A model generated the notes under the pieces. The model saw only the letters and a program-made list of their open reading frames with translations, ran no database searches and was not told the DNA's origin. Made by a program: the position numbers and the translations under genes. A stretch of DNA of 61,915 nucleotides, taken from positions 1 through 61,915 of the forward strand of contig NZ_JAODTL010000008.1 of assembly GCF_026191375.1 (NCBI RefSeq), in the 5' to 3' direction. Source of the stretch: Marinomonas pontica (GTDB taxonomy: Bacteria; Pseudomonadota; Gammaproteobacteria; Pseudomonadales; Marinomonadaceae). Below, piece after piece: positions 48,011 to 58,616 of this stretch (position 1 is the stretch's first letter; every line of letters starts with the position of its first letter).

Positions 48011-48134
48011 TGCCAGAGCACGCCATTTTTAGCGTATCCTAATGACTGTCACTCCCCCTGAATACATAACGTAGCTTTAAAGGACATAAGCCTGCGTTCG
48101 AGCTAACACTTGCCGATATAAAACGAGTCTTTTT

Positions 48135-49418
48135 ATGACAACACTTTATCAACAACATGTAGACGTTCTTATTCATCGATACGAAGACGCCATGGCGCAT
48201 TTTGGTCTCGATGCCATCGTTCTGGCCTCAGGGGAAAAAAGCTACTATTTTCAAGACGATCACACACACCCTTTTCACGCATACTCTGGCGCTCAGCAGT
48301 GGCTGCCTTTTACGCTTGGCGCCGAAACCTATGTCGTGCTTCAAACGGGCAAACAACCCACCTTGGTATGGCCGGTTCGTGATGATTTTTGGCATGCCCC
48401 CAATCCGGTACCGGGTGGTGACTGGCAAAAAAATTGGTCTATCATTCCCGCCAAAAAAAACGACGCATGGTTCAGCAACCTCCCAAAACACACCGCGTGG
48501 CTTGGACCACAGCCGATAACGGCCGCGGTGGCATGTGACGGCTTAAAAGCCTATGTGGACTTTGCGAAAGCGGTAAAAACAGATTTCGAAATTCAAGCCA
48601 TGCGCCGTGCCAGTGAACGCGCTGTAGCAGGACACGTAGCCGCAAAAGACGCTTTTTTGGCTGGTATGAGCGAATTAGAGATTCATTTGGCTTTCCTAAA
48701 AGCCAGCCAACAAACGGCGGCGCAAGAACCGTATCCAGGTATTGTTGGCTTAAATGAACACGCCGCTGTTTTGCATTATGAACACAAATCCATCGAACAA
48801 ATGGAGAATTCTCGCACGTTACTGATTGACGCAGGCGCCTCTGAACACGGCTATGCGAGCGACATTACTCGCACCTTTGTCCGTCATGATGATGACTTCA
48901 GCGCACTGGTCAACGACCTCGACACCATGGAACAGAAACTGTGCCGCAGCGCCATGTCGGGGGTTAGTTTCCGCGACCTACATCAAGACACGTTAGTCGG
49001 TATCGCAACCTTGCTTCATGAACATAAAATTTGTGCATTGAGCGTTGAGGAACAGTTAACCAAACGCATCCCGCAGGTTTTCTTTCCGCATGGTTTGGGC
49101 CATTTATTAGGATTGCAGGTTCACGATGTGGGTGGTCATCAAATCGATTCCGCAGGTACCTTGAGCAAACCAGACGAAAGCGCGCCTTTCTTGCGACTCA
49201 CCAGAACATTAGAAAAAAACATGGTGGTGACCATTGAACCGGGTTTGTATTTTATTCCCATGTTAATAGAGAAAATGCAGGCCGAAATGGTGAATCATGG
49301 ATGTGATATGGCTCGTATTCAGCACTTCATGCCCTATGGCGGTATACGAATCGAAGATAACGTTGTGGTAAAAGACGATCTTCCTGAAAACTTAACGCGC
49401 ACTGCCTTTTCACATTAA
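48135..49418 (+). CDS. pepQ: Xaa-Pro dipeptidase (PepQ), M24 family
   Basis: A 427-residue prolidase similar to E. coli PepQ, including LNEHAAVLHYEHK. The metal ligands of the pita-bread fold are visible as DAGASEHGYASDITRTF (two Asp), then PHGLGHLLGLQVHDVGG (His), TIEPGLYFIP (Glu) and GGIRIEDNV (Glu). It releases the N-terminal residue from dipeptides with C-terminal proline and, in some relatives, hydrolyses organophosphates. It stands alone. A terminator follows. Confidence 0.93.
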   Translation: MTTLYQQHVDVLIHRYEDAMAHFGLDAIVLASGEKSYYFQDDHTHPFHAYSGAQQWLPFTLGAETYVVLQTGKQPTLVWPVRDDFWHAPNPVPGGDWQKNWSIIPAKKNDAWFSNLPKHTAWLGPQPITAAVACDGLKAYVDFAKAVKTDFEIQAMRRASERAVAGHVAAKDAFLAGMSELEIHLAFLKASQQTAAQEPYPGIVGLNEHAAVLHYEHKSIEQMENSRTLLIDAGASEHGYASDITRTFVRHDDDFSALVNDLDTMEQKLCRSAMSGVSFRDLHQDTLVGIATLLHEHKICALSVEEQLTKRIPQVFFPHGLGHLLGLQVHDVGGHQIDSAGTLSKPDESAPFLRLTRTLEKNMVVTIEPGLYFIPMLIEKMQAEMVNHGCDMARIQHFMPYGGIRIEDNVVVKDDLPENLTRTAFSH

Positions 49419-49437
49419 GCCCCCTTTACCACACACT

Positions 49438-49487
49438 AAAAACCGTCACGATGTGCCATAATAGGCCTTTGTGGCGGTTTTTTTTAT
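49438..49487 (+). terminator. terminator after pepQ
   Basis: Arms 49438-49449 and 49471-49482 pair with one G-U wobble and are followed by T residues (to 49487). Confidence 0.8.
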
Positions 49488-49634
49488 TCTGCATTAAAAA
49501 TGAAGACTCGCTGTTTACGCTTTGTTACCTATAACTAAAGGGCAATAAAATGAGCAAAATATGGAATGGATTCAGTCTTTATCAACCCCGAAGCATCGGC
49601 TAAGGTTATGTTGGTTGTGAAACACTTGCTCAGA

Positions 49635-49656
49635 AAGCGATCATCTTTGATCGCTT
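49635..49656. promoter_or_regulatory. perfect inverted repeat upstream of tctC
   Basis: AAGCGATCA-TCTT-TGATCGCTT is a perfect 9-bp-arm dyad 60 bp before the tctC start, with no T-run after it. It may be an operator or a 5' UTR hairpin. Confidence 0.5.
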
Positions 49657-49715
49657 ATAATAAAAACATTAACCAAGCCAACGCCATCAACTGATGGACA
49701 ACACAGAGGCCTATG

Positions 49716-50708
49716 ATGAAAAAAACAACAATTACGTTACTAGCAGCACTATCCCTTTCTTCCACTTTAAGCTTTGCCGCTTACCCAAATAAAGATGTCC
49801 AAGGCATCATTCAATGGGGCGCAGGTGGTTCCACTGACACGGTTATGCGTTCTATCTCTCCTCATGTTGAGAAAGAGCTAGGCACAGACATCATCCTAAC
49901 AAACAAAACTGGCGGTGTTGGTGCGATTGCAACGAAATACGTAAACGCCAAAAAAGCCGACGGTTACACACTGCTAATGGGCGCTGAAAACCCTCAGATG
50001 TACAAAATTCTGGGACTTTCAGACATCGATTACAGCGACATGATTGCCATCAACGTATTGGCACGTGGTACGCCAATCATAGTGGCAAACAACGACGCGC
50101 CTTTTAACACCATGTCTGAGCTAATTGAATACACAAAAGCGCACCCAGGCGAAGTGAAATTTGGTTCTACTGGTGCAGGCGGTCTAACGTCTATTGTGAC
50201 AGCCATGTTGGATTCTCAGGTGAAACTGGATTACATCAGCATCCCATACAATGGCGATGGCCCAGCATTAACAGCATTACAAGGCGGTGCTATTGACGTA
50301 ATGCCTGCTGTGTTAGGCGCGACAATCGAGCAAATCAAAGCTGGCCGAATGAAAGCCATCAGTTTGGTTGATGTTGAATCTAACAAGTTACTGCCAAACC
50401 TTGCGCCAATCACCGACGCATTGCCAGGCATGAAATCTTACCTACCATGGGGGCCTTTCTTTGGCGTATTCGTCAAAAAAGGAACGCCTGAAGACGCCGT
50501 TGAAAAATTGCAAGCAGCATTCCAAAAGGCCGCTTACAACAAAGACTTCATCGATCTGATGCAAAAACGCGGTTTCACTATCATGAACATTTCAGGTGAA
50601 GAAGCAGATTACTTCCTAGAAGCTTACCGCTCTACCTCATCATGGTTAGTACACGACGCAGGCTTTAGTAAGTTTTCCCCTGAAGAGTTTGGTATCCGTA
50701 AACCATAA
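49716..50708 (+). CDS. tctC: tripartite tricarboxylate transporter substrate-binding protein (TctC/Bug)
   Basis: A 330-residue periplasmic protein; two adjacent ATG codons exist, and the second (49716) is six bases after AGAGG. A signal peptide of about 20 residues ends at FA|AYP. The TctC/Bug fold is recognised by IIQWGAGGSTDTVMRSI, the LTNKTGGVGAIATKYV segment and FGSTGAGGLTS near residue 150. It binds a carboxylate and passes it to TctA/TctB. It is the first gene of the tctCBA operon. Substrate not predictable. Confidence 0.92.
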   Translation: MKKTTITLLAALSLSSTLSFAAYPNKDVQGIIQWGAGGSTDTVMRSISPHVEKELGTDIILTNKTGGVGAIATKYVNAKKADGYTLLMGAENPQMYKILGLSDIDYSDMIAINVLARGTPIIVANNDAPFNTMSELIEYTKAHPGEVKFGSTGAGGLTSIVTAMLDSQVKLDYISIPYNGDGPALTALQGGAIDVMPAVLGATIEQIKAGRMKAISLVDVESNKLLPNLAPITDALPGMKSYLPWGPFFGVFVKKGTPEDAVEKLQAAFQKAAYNKDFIDLMQKRGFTIMNISGEEADYFLEAYRSTSSWLVHDAGFSKFSPEEFGIRKP

Positions 50709-50787
50709 GAATACCGTTCTTCGCTTTATCCAGACGCGCCTTACCTGACGGTGAGCGCGTCACATTTTTGTTTTATCTGGAGTTAGA

Positions 50788-51324
50788 ATGTCCAGTCAGT
50801 CCCCTTTAATAAAAACCAGAAAGCCAGGCGAACGCTTATTTTGTTTTCTGCTTGTGATGGGCAGTACCTATCTATTTTGGCAAGCCTATAATATTTCAGG
50901 CCTCAGCTCATTGAGTTCTCCAGGTGCTTTCCCACTGGCTTCAGCAGCCGTCATGGTATTGGCATCTTGTGTGGCGTTTTTGAATACCTTGAAGTCACCA
51001 GCAGCAGAAGGCGTTAGGTTCGTTTATCACTGTTTCCCTCCTGTCGTCGCTATCATCATGGCCTTAATATTGGTCTACTCCATTGTGCTCGACAGCTTAG
51101 GATTCATCCTTTCCAGTTTTGCCTTTCTGTTCATCTCTATCCAATTTTTGTATCGACGTAGCGTTCTCACGACACTCACCATTACACTGCTGTCACTGAT
51201 TGTCGTTTACATTGTGTTCCGTCTCGTGTTTCAGGTTGTCTTGCCAGAAGGCATCGTTCCCGAGCGTGAAATCCTGTCCGCTATAGAATCTTTTGTGGAG
51301 ATAGTCATTTTATGGATGCTTTAA
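50788..51324 (+). CDS. tctB: TTT small permease subunit (TctB)
   Basis: A 178-residue protein with four hydrophobic segments, the standard TctB layout (ALIPLVxxFPx-like GAFPLASAAVM near residue 50). It follows tctC by 79 bp and overlaps tctA by 13 bp. It is the small membrane part of the sodium-driven carrier. Identity comes from topology and position rather than a strong motif. Confidence 0.85.
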   Translation: MSSQSPLIKTRKPGERLFCFLLVMGSTYLFWQAYNISGLSSLSSPGAFPLASAAVMVLASCVAFLNTLKSPAAEGVRFVYHCFPPVVAIIMALILVYSIVLDSLGFILSSFAFLFISIQFLYRRSVLTTLTITLLSLIVVYIVFRLVFQVVLPEGIVPEREILSAIESFVEIVILWML

Positions 51325-52820
51325 ATTATTTCGCCATGTCTTGGCTGTCACCTGAACTACTAGGACTCACTGCCCTTGGTACTTTTTTGGGTATTTATGT
51401 CGGCGCTATTCCCGGCTTATCGGTCACTATGGCCGTGTCTATTCTTATTTCGTTTACTTTTTCTTGGGACGTCAATTACGCGTTGTGCTTGATGGTCGGC
51501 GTCTATATGGGCGGTGTATATGGTGGGTCTCGTACCGCCATTCTCCTCAACATCCCGGGAGCACCTTCTGCGATTGCCACGGCATTGGATGGGTATCCGT
51601 TGGCGAAAAAAGGCTTAGCCGGTGAAGCAATTGGATTGTCTACCGTGATGTCTGTTGTCGGCGGCTTTGTTGGTATTATTGTGCTGGCACTTGCTGCACC
51701 AACGGTCAGCGAGTTTGCCATTACCTTTCAACCACGTGATTACATGATGTTAGGCGTGCTGGGTATTATGCTGGTAGGGTCTTTGTCTGGCAGCAGTCTA
51801 GCAAGAGGCATTTTTGCTGGGGCATTAGGTCTGTTGATCGGTACGGTGGGTCTGGATCCTATGACAGCCGAGGAGCGCTTTACTTATGGCGTTGTTGAGC
51901 TGTGGGATGGTATCAACCCCGTTGCCGTCATGATCGGTATGTTTGGTATTTCGGAAGCCTTACATCAGTTACACCACATGAATAAAGCCGTGGTGAAACA
52001 AAAGATTTCTCGCATTATTCCCAAATGGTCTGACGTGAAAAAATACATGCCGTTGAGCCTGCAAACGTCTTTTATTGGCGTTATCGTGGGGGCATTACCG
52101 GGCACAGGTGGAGATATTGCCGCACTGATGGCGTATGACCACGCAAAACGCGTCACCAAGAAACCCAAAGTGCCTTTTGGGGAAGGGGCAAAAGAAGGCT
52201 TAATTGCGCCAGAAGCGGCCAATAACGCCGCGGTGGGAGGTGCTTACATTCCAATGCTTACGCTGGGTATTCCCGGCGACGCGGTAACCGCAGTTTTCAT
52301 TGGCGCTTTGTTTATTCACGGCCTAAACCCTGGACCTTTATTACTGGTTGAACAACCGCATATGTTCTGGTTTACCGTCGGTAACCTAACACTGGCCAAC
52401 ATTTTCGTACTCATTTTTGGCCTAACAGGCATCAAGCTATTTTCTAAAATTGTGGAGTGTCCAAAAGGCGTATTGATTCCGCTTATTTTCCTATTGTCTA
52501 TTGTGGGCGCTTATGCGATCAACAATGCTGTCACAGACATTTGGTGGATGTTGGCATTTGGGGTATTTGGCTATTTCATGCGCCTTTACGCGTTCCCTGT
52601 TGGCCCTGTGATTTTAGGGGTTATTTTGAGCTCACTAACCGATGAAAACTGGCGCCGTGCTATTTTGTCTGAACGTGGCAGCGTAAGTGATTTGTTTATC
52701 AACCTATTCCACAGCCCACTTTCCACCGTTCTCTTTAGTGTGATTGTGCTGATTCTGTTTACTCAGTCACCAATTTGGACGAAATGGCTAAGAGCCAAAA
52801 TCTTCCGCCCTTCTCATTAG
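51312..52820 (+). CDS. tctA: TTT large permease subunit (TctA)
   Basis: A 502-residue multi-helix permease of the TctA family. Signature segments are GIYVGAIPGLSVTMAVSIL near the start, YMGGVYGGSRTAILLNIPG, and in the second half FIGVIVGALPGTGGDIAAL and GEGAKEGLIAPEAANNAAVGG. It is the transport subunit, fed by TctC. The gene overlaps tctB by 13 bp, so expression is coupled. Confidence 0.93.
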   Translation: MDALNYFAMSWLSPELLGLTALGTFLGIYVGAIPGLSVTMAVSILISFTFSWDVNYALCLMVGVYMGGVYGGSRTAILLNIPGAPSAIATALDGYPLAKKGLAGEAIGLSTVMSVVGGFVGIIVLALAAPTVSEFAITFQPRDYMMLGVLGIMLVGSLSGSSLARGIFAGALGLLIGTVGLDPMTAEERFTYGVVELWDGINPVAVMIGMFGISEALHQLHHMNKAVVKQKISRIIPKWSDVKKYMPLSLQTSFIGVIVGALPGTGGDIAALMAYDHAKRVTKKPKVPFGEGAKEGLIAPEAANNAAVGGAYIPMLTLGIPGDAVTAVFIGALFIHGLNPGPLLLVEQPHMFWFTVGNLTLANIFVLIFGLTGIKLFSKIVECPKGVLIPLIFLLSIVGAYAINNAVTDIWWMLAFGVFGYFMRLYAFPVGPVILGVILSSLTDENWRRAILSERGSVSDLFINLFHSPLSTVLFSVIVLILFTQSPIWTKWLRAKIFRPSH

Positions 52821-53170
52821 TCCAGCAACGGTCTTGCCATGGACGGCATGACCGCCTCCCTTTCTTTTTAAGAACACACCATACGACTGAACGTCCCACT
52901 GTTCTAAATGCGCCATCATTTTGCCCATTAACAACAAAAATGTCTCAAAATGAGGCAAACACACTCATAAATACGACCTGAAATATTTTTAGCTTTTGTA
53001 GATCCTCTGTGCTTTTGAGCGCATCTAGAGAAATATAATGTATTTTTATAAGTTAACGGAACATCAAACTGAAGTTAACAAAAGACAAAACTATGGCAAA
53101 TATATTGCTTTTTAAAGACTCCCCCTAAGCAATGCAACGAAGTAGTGCTTAATGCAACGGAGCTCACTAT
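52821..53170. other. 350-bp intergenic region between tctA and the MCP
   Basis: AT-rich sequence with no convincing frame, hairpin or repeat. It should contain the promoter of the following chemoreceptor. Confidence 0.55.
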
Positions 53171-55322
53171 ATGAATTTGAAAAGCAACCAGATGTCACTT
53201 TCACCCTCAGAACGTCGTTGGTTACCTTGGTTTGGCGACACTGGACGCCTTTCACTTTTTGGTCATGTTATTTAAACAAAGACACTTACCCAAATATTGA
53301 AAAAACGTTTGAGAGCATTGCAAACACAAGGGTGAAATTACTCAACACATGGGTAAACAACCAATGGTCACAGTTGGATGTACTACTAGAAAATATTGCG
53401 GGCGGCTTTCCCCATATTGATCAAGACGCATTAGAAGAACGCTTGAAAATGGTACCAGATGTATCAGAATATTTTGTGATTGATACGCAAGGAAAAGTAC
53501 TGGGATCGACCACAAAGTCTCGCCTACATAAAATAGATCTCCACACCAAAGCCATTGAATCGGGCATCAAAGCGCCGTTTCTTCATGGCCCTTATATTGA
53601 CTCTAATACAGCCAGCATTGGTGCTTCCAGTTCTAAATTCCATGATGCGGTCACCTTGATGCTGTATCTGCCGATCAAAAAAGGCGAGGCGAGTATCGGT
53701 GCCGTTTGCGCCCGCATCCCTAACGACGTCATTAGTGACATTATTCAACGCGAGGCTGGGCACATTTACAAAGAATCAGGCGACAACTATTTGTTCATGG
53801 TGAAACCAGAATTCGACAAGACCATTTTGCCTGGTACCGCTCTATCTCGCTCTCGCTTCGAAGACAATACATTCAGCCATGGGGAAAACCTAAAAAGTGG
53901 CATTACAACTGACTGGGGAACCGTAAAAGTAAAACAACATACGGAATTTGAAATCCGTTTTACCGACCCAGCAACCAAAGCGCTTCACCCCGGAGTCAGA
54001 GAAACCATCAAAAACGGCCAAAACTTATTTGTCACCTACCCCGGTTATTCCGATTACCGCCACATTCCGGTGATAGGTAAAGGCGTGACATTCCAGCTAA
54101 AAGGCAGCCCTGATACATGGGGCATGATGTGCGAGGGGGATCTCGGAGGAAGTTTACCGTCGTCGATCTATCAATTTAAAGCTGATGAAAAGCTACGCGT
54201 TTGCGTCCAGCGTGCCCATTATGGTCAGCACAGCACTGCAAGCTTACACCAACTTATCTGCCGCGATGACAGCCACCGCGGCTTTTGTCAGCCTAGGCAT
54301 CACAGGATGGCTATTTAACACGTTGAGCACCAAAAAAATCAGCAACAGCATGAGCCAAATGACGGAAGTGATTCAAACCATTGCGGAAGGTGAAGGCAAC
54401 CTAAAACAACGCCTGAACGACGACCTAAGCCATGACGAAACAGGGGACATGGGACGTTGGATGAACAGCTTTATCGACAACCTAGACACCACCATGGGGC
54501 AAGTGATCTCGGCGAGCACCAACGTAAAAAAATCCAACGATTTCATGGTCAATACAAACGAAGAAGCACGCCAAGCCTCCCACTATTTAGAAACCACTGT
54601 CAGCAGCATGCTGCAGGTGTTCGAGCAACAAGTAAACGAAGTACAAAGCGCATCACAAACCGCTGAAGCGCTCAAGCACACCATGGATCAAGTGGTGGCC
54701 GAAACGGCGTTACGCTTAAAAGAAGCCAAATCAGGCACGCAAGAAATCCGCGATGTCGTACGGGCGACGGCGGAATCGGTCAAATCCTTAGACCAAAAAA
54801 CCAATGAAGTTGCCGGTATTATCACCACAATCTCAGACATCACTAACCAGACTAATTTGCTGGCATTGAACGCCGCCATTGAAGCCGCTAGAGCAGGCGA
54901 ACACGGGCGCGGCTTTTCTGTGGTTGCGGATGAAGTTCGCAGTCTTGCTTCTAAAACAGCCGCCGCTGCAGAGAGAAATACAAACGATGCTAGAAGGCAT
55001 TCAAGAAGAGACTCGCAGCGCCGTCACCTTTATGGAAAAGGGCGCTGAAAACGTCGATAAAAACCTGCAGGCGAATGAGCAAAGCAATACTGGAGACAGC
55101 GCCTTGTATGAGCTGGTCGATACCATGTTTGATGCCATTTTATTGCTCAATGAAAGCAACAAGGAAAACGCCAACACAGCGCAAGAAATGGGCGCAGCGA
55201 CAGAACAAATGCAGCGTTCGATTGCGGCTCTTCAACGACGCTCATCTCGAGTTGGGTTGTCAGCCTTGAAGCTCGACTCTCTCGTTGGACAGTTTCAAGT
55301 CACGGGTAAAACGCCCGTGTAA
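53171..55322 (+). pseudogene. methyl-accepting chemotaxis protein, three frameshifts
   Basis: The ATG at 53171 (GGAG eight bases upstream) opens a chemoreceptor. The frame breaks near 53273 (T3), near 54188-54191 (A4) and near 54969-54976. Correcting these joins three frames into about 716 residues: a sensory N-terminal part of about 340 residues with a Cache-like look (SEYFVIDTQGKVLG), one membrane helix ([16 protein letters not shown]), HAMP (KQRLNDD region) and a signalling domain with [25 protein letters not shown] first membrane helix before the sensor is not visible, so either topology is unusual or sequence is missing. The multiple small indels suggest sequencing error. Confidence 0.85.
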
Positions 55323-55350
55323 TCATGAATCAAGCCGCGTAATTTAGAGT

Positions 55351-55382
55351 AAAAAAAACCGGAGGAAGTTGCCTTCCTCCGG
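55351..55382 (-). terminator. terminator of the qsuB gene
   Basis: A perfect 10-bp GC-rich stem (55359-55368 / 55373-55382) is followed on the minus strand by eight T residues (A run at 55351-55358). It is a strong leftward terminator. Confidence 0.92.
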
Positions 55383-55429
55383 CATAAATACACCCAATAG
55401 AATAAACCATCCCCCGCAATGAAAATGGC

Positions 55430-57282
55430 TTACTTTTTCTCTTGGCGTGCCTGAGAAGCAAGACGCACAAAGGCATTTGCCTCACCATAACGGCTGTAAT
55501 CACCCACTCGTTGTACCACCTCAAAAAAGACACCATGAATTTCTTCCGTATAGAAATGGAAGAATTCCCCTTCATCGTTTTGGTCATACATAATGTTGTG
55601 TGATTGCAATTTTCGAATCATCTCTGAAGACAAACCGAAGCGCGCTTCAATGTCTCGATAATAGTTCTGTGGAATCGGCAGTTGTTTTTCACTGTCGATA
55701 TTCTTAGCTGCAGCAAAAATATCATCACAAGCAAACGCAATCTGATGAACCCCAGACCCTTTCGACTTTTGTATAAATCGTTGCGCAGATGCACTGCGCG
55801 CATTGGTCATATTCAAAGGAATACGCACGCGTTTGTCTTTGCTTAACGCCGTCCGACTTACAACTAATCCGTGAATATCTGGCAAGTCTTGGCTGGCATC
55901 GATGTCAAAACCAAACAAAGATTTATAAAAGAACGAAGCCGACAGAAAATCCGTGTTGGACACGGTCTGACCAATGTGATCAAAGCGGGTCAGACCAACG
56001 CCAGATTTCCCCTTGAACACCTTGCACAGGGACAAAATCGACATCAAAAAATCGAACCGCTGCGTCCGCCGAAACAAGGTAAACAAGGCTATCGCCAATG
56101 CCACGAAGTGCCGGAATATTTAACTCACCTGGCCCTGCTTGATTGTCAAAACGATCGACCTTGTATCGCTCTGCCAATGACAAAGTCGCTTTCACATCCT
56201 CAGACGCAAACGCCATGGCGCACACAGACACTCCGTGTTTTTGAAGTGTTCATGCGCTTGGCTTTTGTTTCACGGTTCAATATCAAATTAATATTGCCCT
56301 GACGCATTAAACTCACGTTTTTAGAGCGGTGTTTATGGGTTTCATGGAACCCCAATTGCGCCAACGTATTGATCAAGGTTTCGCCACTTTCCCCTTCAAT
56401 CGCAAACTCCAGAAACTCCACATCATGGACTTGTGGAGCAACAACCGGTGCAATTTTTTCTTCGCGCTTGCTGACGGTTTGATCATCAAGCCAAATCAGT
56501 GAACGCATGCCATCTACCGCTTTTTCTAGCGGTGAAGAGGAACGGAATTCGTCGTTGAAAATTTCATGCGACAAATAGTCATTAAACCCTTTGTCTTTTA
56601 GCACTTGTAAGAATTCGACCACAGGCATGTCGCCTTGGCCTGGAAAACAGCGAAAATGACGGCTGTACTGCAACACATCCATTTGCAGGCTGGGCGCATC
56701 GGCCACTTGCACAAGGGCAATCTTGTTTAGTGGGATTTCATCACGCAACACATCTAAGGTATTCCCACGGGAAAACATGTGGAAAGTGTCTAAAATAATC
56801 CCTAAATTAGGGTGATCGACTCGTTTAACCAAATCCCATGCTTCATGATAATCGGCAATATGGTAACCCCAAGCCAAGGCTTCATAACCCAGCATAATGC
56901 CTTCTTTTTTGGCTATTTCAGCAAGGGCAAACAAGTCTGCAGCGCAAACGTCACGATCCGCAGACGAATAGGGCTGAACATTACTGCAAAACAACAATCG
57001 ATTCGTACCCAACTCATGCGCCACATCAATCTTATGTTGAAGCATTTTGGCCTTTTGAGAACGCATAGGTTCAGGCATTCCTTCCATATCACGGAAGGGT
57101 TGTAAGGCTATAATCTCAAGCCCCAAGTCTTGCGCCATACGACGCGCATCCCTTGGAGTACCATCAAACTGGGTTAAGTCGTTTTCAAAGATTTCTACTC
57201 CTTGAAAACCGGCTTTTGCCGCCGCTTCGAATTTTTCTCTCAGCGTGCCAGATAGGGTAACGGTTGCGAGTGCTGTTTTCAT
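55430..57282 (-). pseudogene. qsuB: bifunctional 3-dehydroshikimate dehydratase / HPPD-like protein (QsuB type), three frameshifts
   Basis: The N-terminal half (from 57282) is a sugar-isomerase-like TIM barrel with EIFENDLTQFDGTP, GYEALAWGYHIADY, ILDTFHMFSRG and SHEIFNDEFR, the hallmark set of 3-dehydroshikimate dehydratase (metal-binding Glu/Asp/His). The C-terminal half has the HPPD-type fold (FDHIGQTV, HQIAFACDDI, and the terminal FFEVVQRVGDY). It converts 3-dehydroshikimate to protocatechuate. Frame breaks lie near 56256-56261 and 56238-56242 (both losses) and 56009-56012 (extra C on the plus strand). Corrected length is 617 residues, as for C. glutamicum QsuB (about 618). A strong terminator follows. 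A divergent PcaQ-like regulator probably controls it. Confidence 0.87.
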
Positions 57283-57618
57283 TTTTACGCCTTGGATGTC
57301 TGCATTTCATAACGAAAATGATATACGAGGAACAAAATTGTTATTTATTCCTTTGTTTAGTATTTTTTGACTCTATACTTAATGATATTGATGCTAGCAC
57401 AAGAATTTTGGTTTAGGCGCCACCGAAAGAATGAAATAAAGCGCAAAAAATATATCGAAAAAGGAATACATAACGCCTTTCCAAAGGTATCTCTTAAGAG
57501 TGTAATATAGGACATCATTCCGTTATTAGCGCTTTTCATGAGCCTAATTCCTTGACGTTTCATCGCCAATGGCAACGCAATTGCCAGCAAACATACGTAT
57601 ACGACGGGAGACTCTTCC
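57283..57618. promoter_or_regulatory. divergent regulatory region between qsuB and the LysR gene
   Basis: A 336-bp AT-rich gap between two divergent genes. AGGAA (57328-57332) and TTCCT (57348-57352) bracket an AACAA-AA-TTGTT dyad (57331-57342), a candidate operator. A 92-codon frame on the minus strand (57357-57635) has no family resemblance and is not called. Confidence 0.45.
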
Positions 57619-58580
57619 ATGCTAGAAAACCGCATAAAATATCGCCATCTTCAATGTTTTTTAGAAGTGACTCGCCAAGGCAGCGTTGTGCGTGCAGCGG
57701 ATGTCTTAGCGTTAACGCAACCTGCCGTATCCAAAAAGCTTAAAGAATTAGAAGAGATTCTTGGCGTACGATTATTAGAGCGCAGCAAGAAAGGCGTGGA
57801 ACTCACCCCTTTGGCAATGTATTTTTAGAGCATGCCAGCACCAGTGTGGCCGCGTTGCGAGAAGGCACAGAGCGTGTTGCTCAAGCGCAGCAAAAAGGCA
57901 TCAGTCGAATCAGTATTGGGGTATTACCCACCGTCGCCACCAGCATTTTGCCGGAATCGGTAAAGCGCTTTCGCACCGGCGGTATTGATGTTCGGCTGCA
58001 TTTGGTCTCTGGCCCTAACGCATTACTAATGAGTCAATTGCGCGTGGGTGAACTGGATTTGGTGGTCGGTCGATTAGGCGTTCCCGAGGCGATGTCTGGT
58101 TTGTCTTTTCAGCATTTATATTCAGAACAAGTGGCATTCACCGTTCGTCCCAATCACCCTTTGCTGAGTAAAGAAAACTTTCAGATCAGTGATATTGCGG
58201 ATTATACGGTTCTTTATCCACCCAAAGGCTCCATTACAGCACCTTACGTGGACCGCTTTTTATTGTCTCAAGGGGTAGGAACCTTGACCGACCGAATCGA
58301 CACGGTATCCGATTCATTTGGCAAGGAGTTCATCCGTAATAACGATGCCGTCTGGATCATTTCTCGTGGTGTTGTCGCGCGAGAAATCGCGGATGGTGAA
58401 TTAGATGAGCTGCCAATTGATACAAAAGAAACGCTAGGTGCCGTTGGACTCACCACTCGAGCCGACTCCATACCCTCGATGGCATTAAAACTTTTTATGA
58501 ATGCGATTAGGGACACGGCACAGACTTTGGACAGTTATTATAAACCTGTGGATCATCATAAAGATGGCCCTGTTATTTGA
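57619..58580 (+). pseudogene. pcaQ: PcaQ-like LysR regulator, frameshifted
   Basis: The HTH part (MLENRIKYRHLQCFLEV.. to ..ELTPLAMYF) is followed in another frame by the ligand domain starting FLEHASTSVAALREG and including VSGPNALLMSQLRVGELDLVVGRLG. One added base in the T5 run at 57822-57826 restores 320 residues. The combined sequence resembles PcaQ, which activates protocatechuate (pca) genes in response to beta-carboxymuconate-type ligands. It is divergent from qsuB, whose product makes protocatechuate, so control of this locus is plausible. A sequence error is the likely cause of the shift. Confidence 0.83.
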
Positions 58581-58616
58581 GCATTGATTAAATAAAAACC
58601 GTGATAGGACGCTCAC

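Noticed and set aside
57357..57635. 92-codon minus-strand frame upstream of the PcaQ-like gene
   Set aside because: Overlaps the start of the LysR gene, no family resemblance, no ribosome site.
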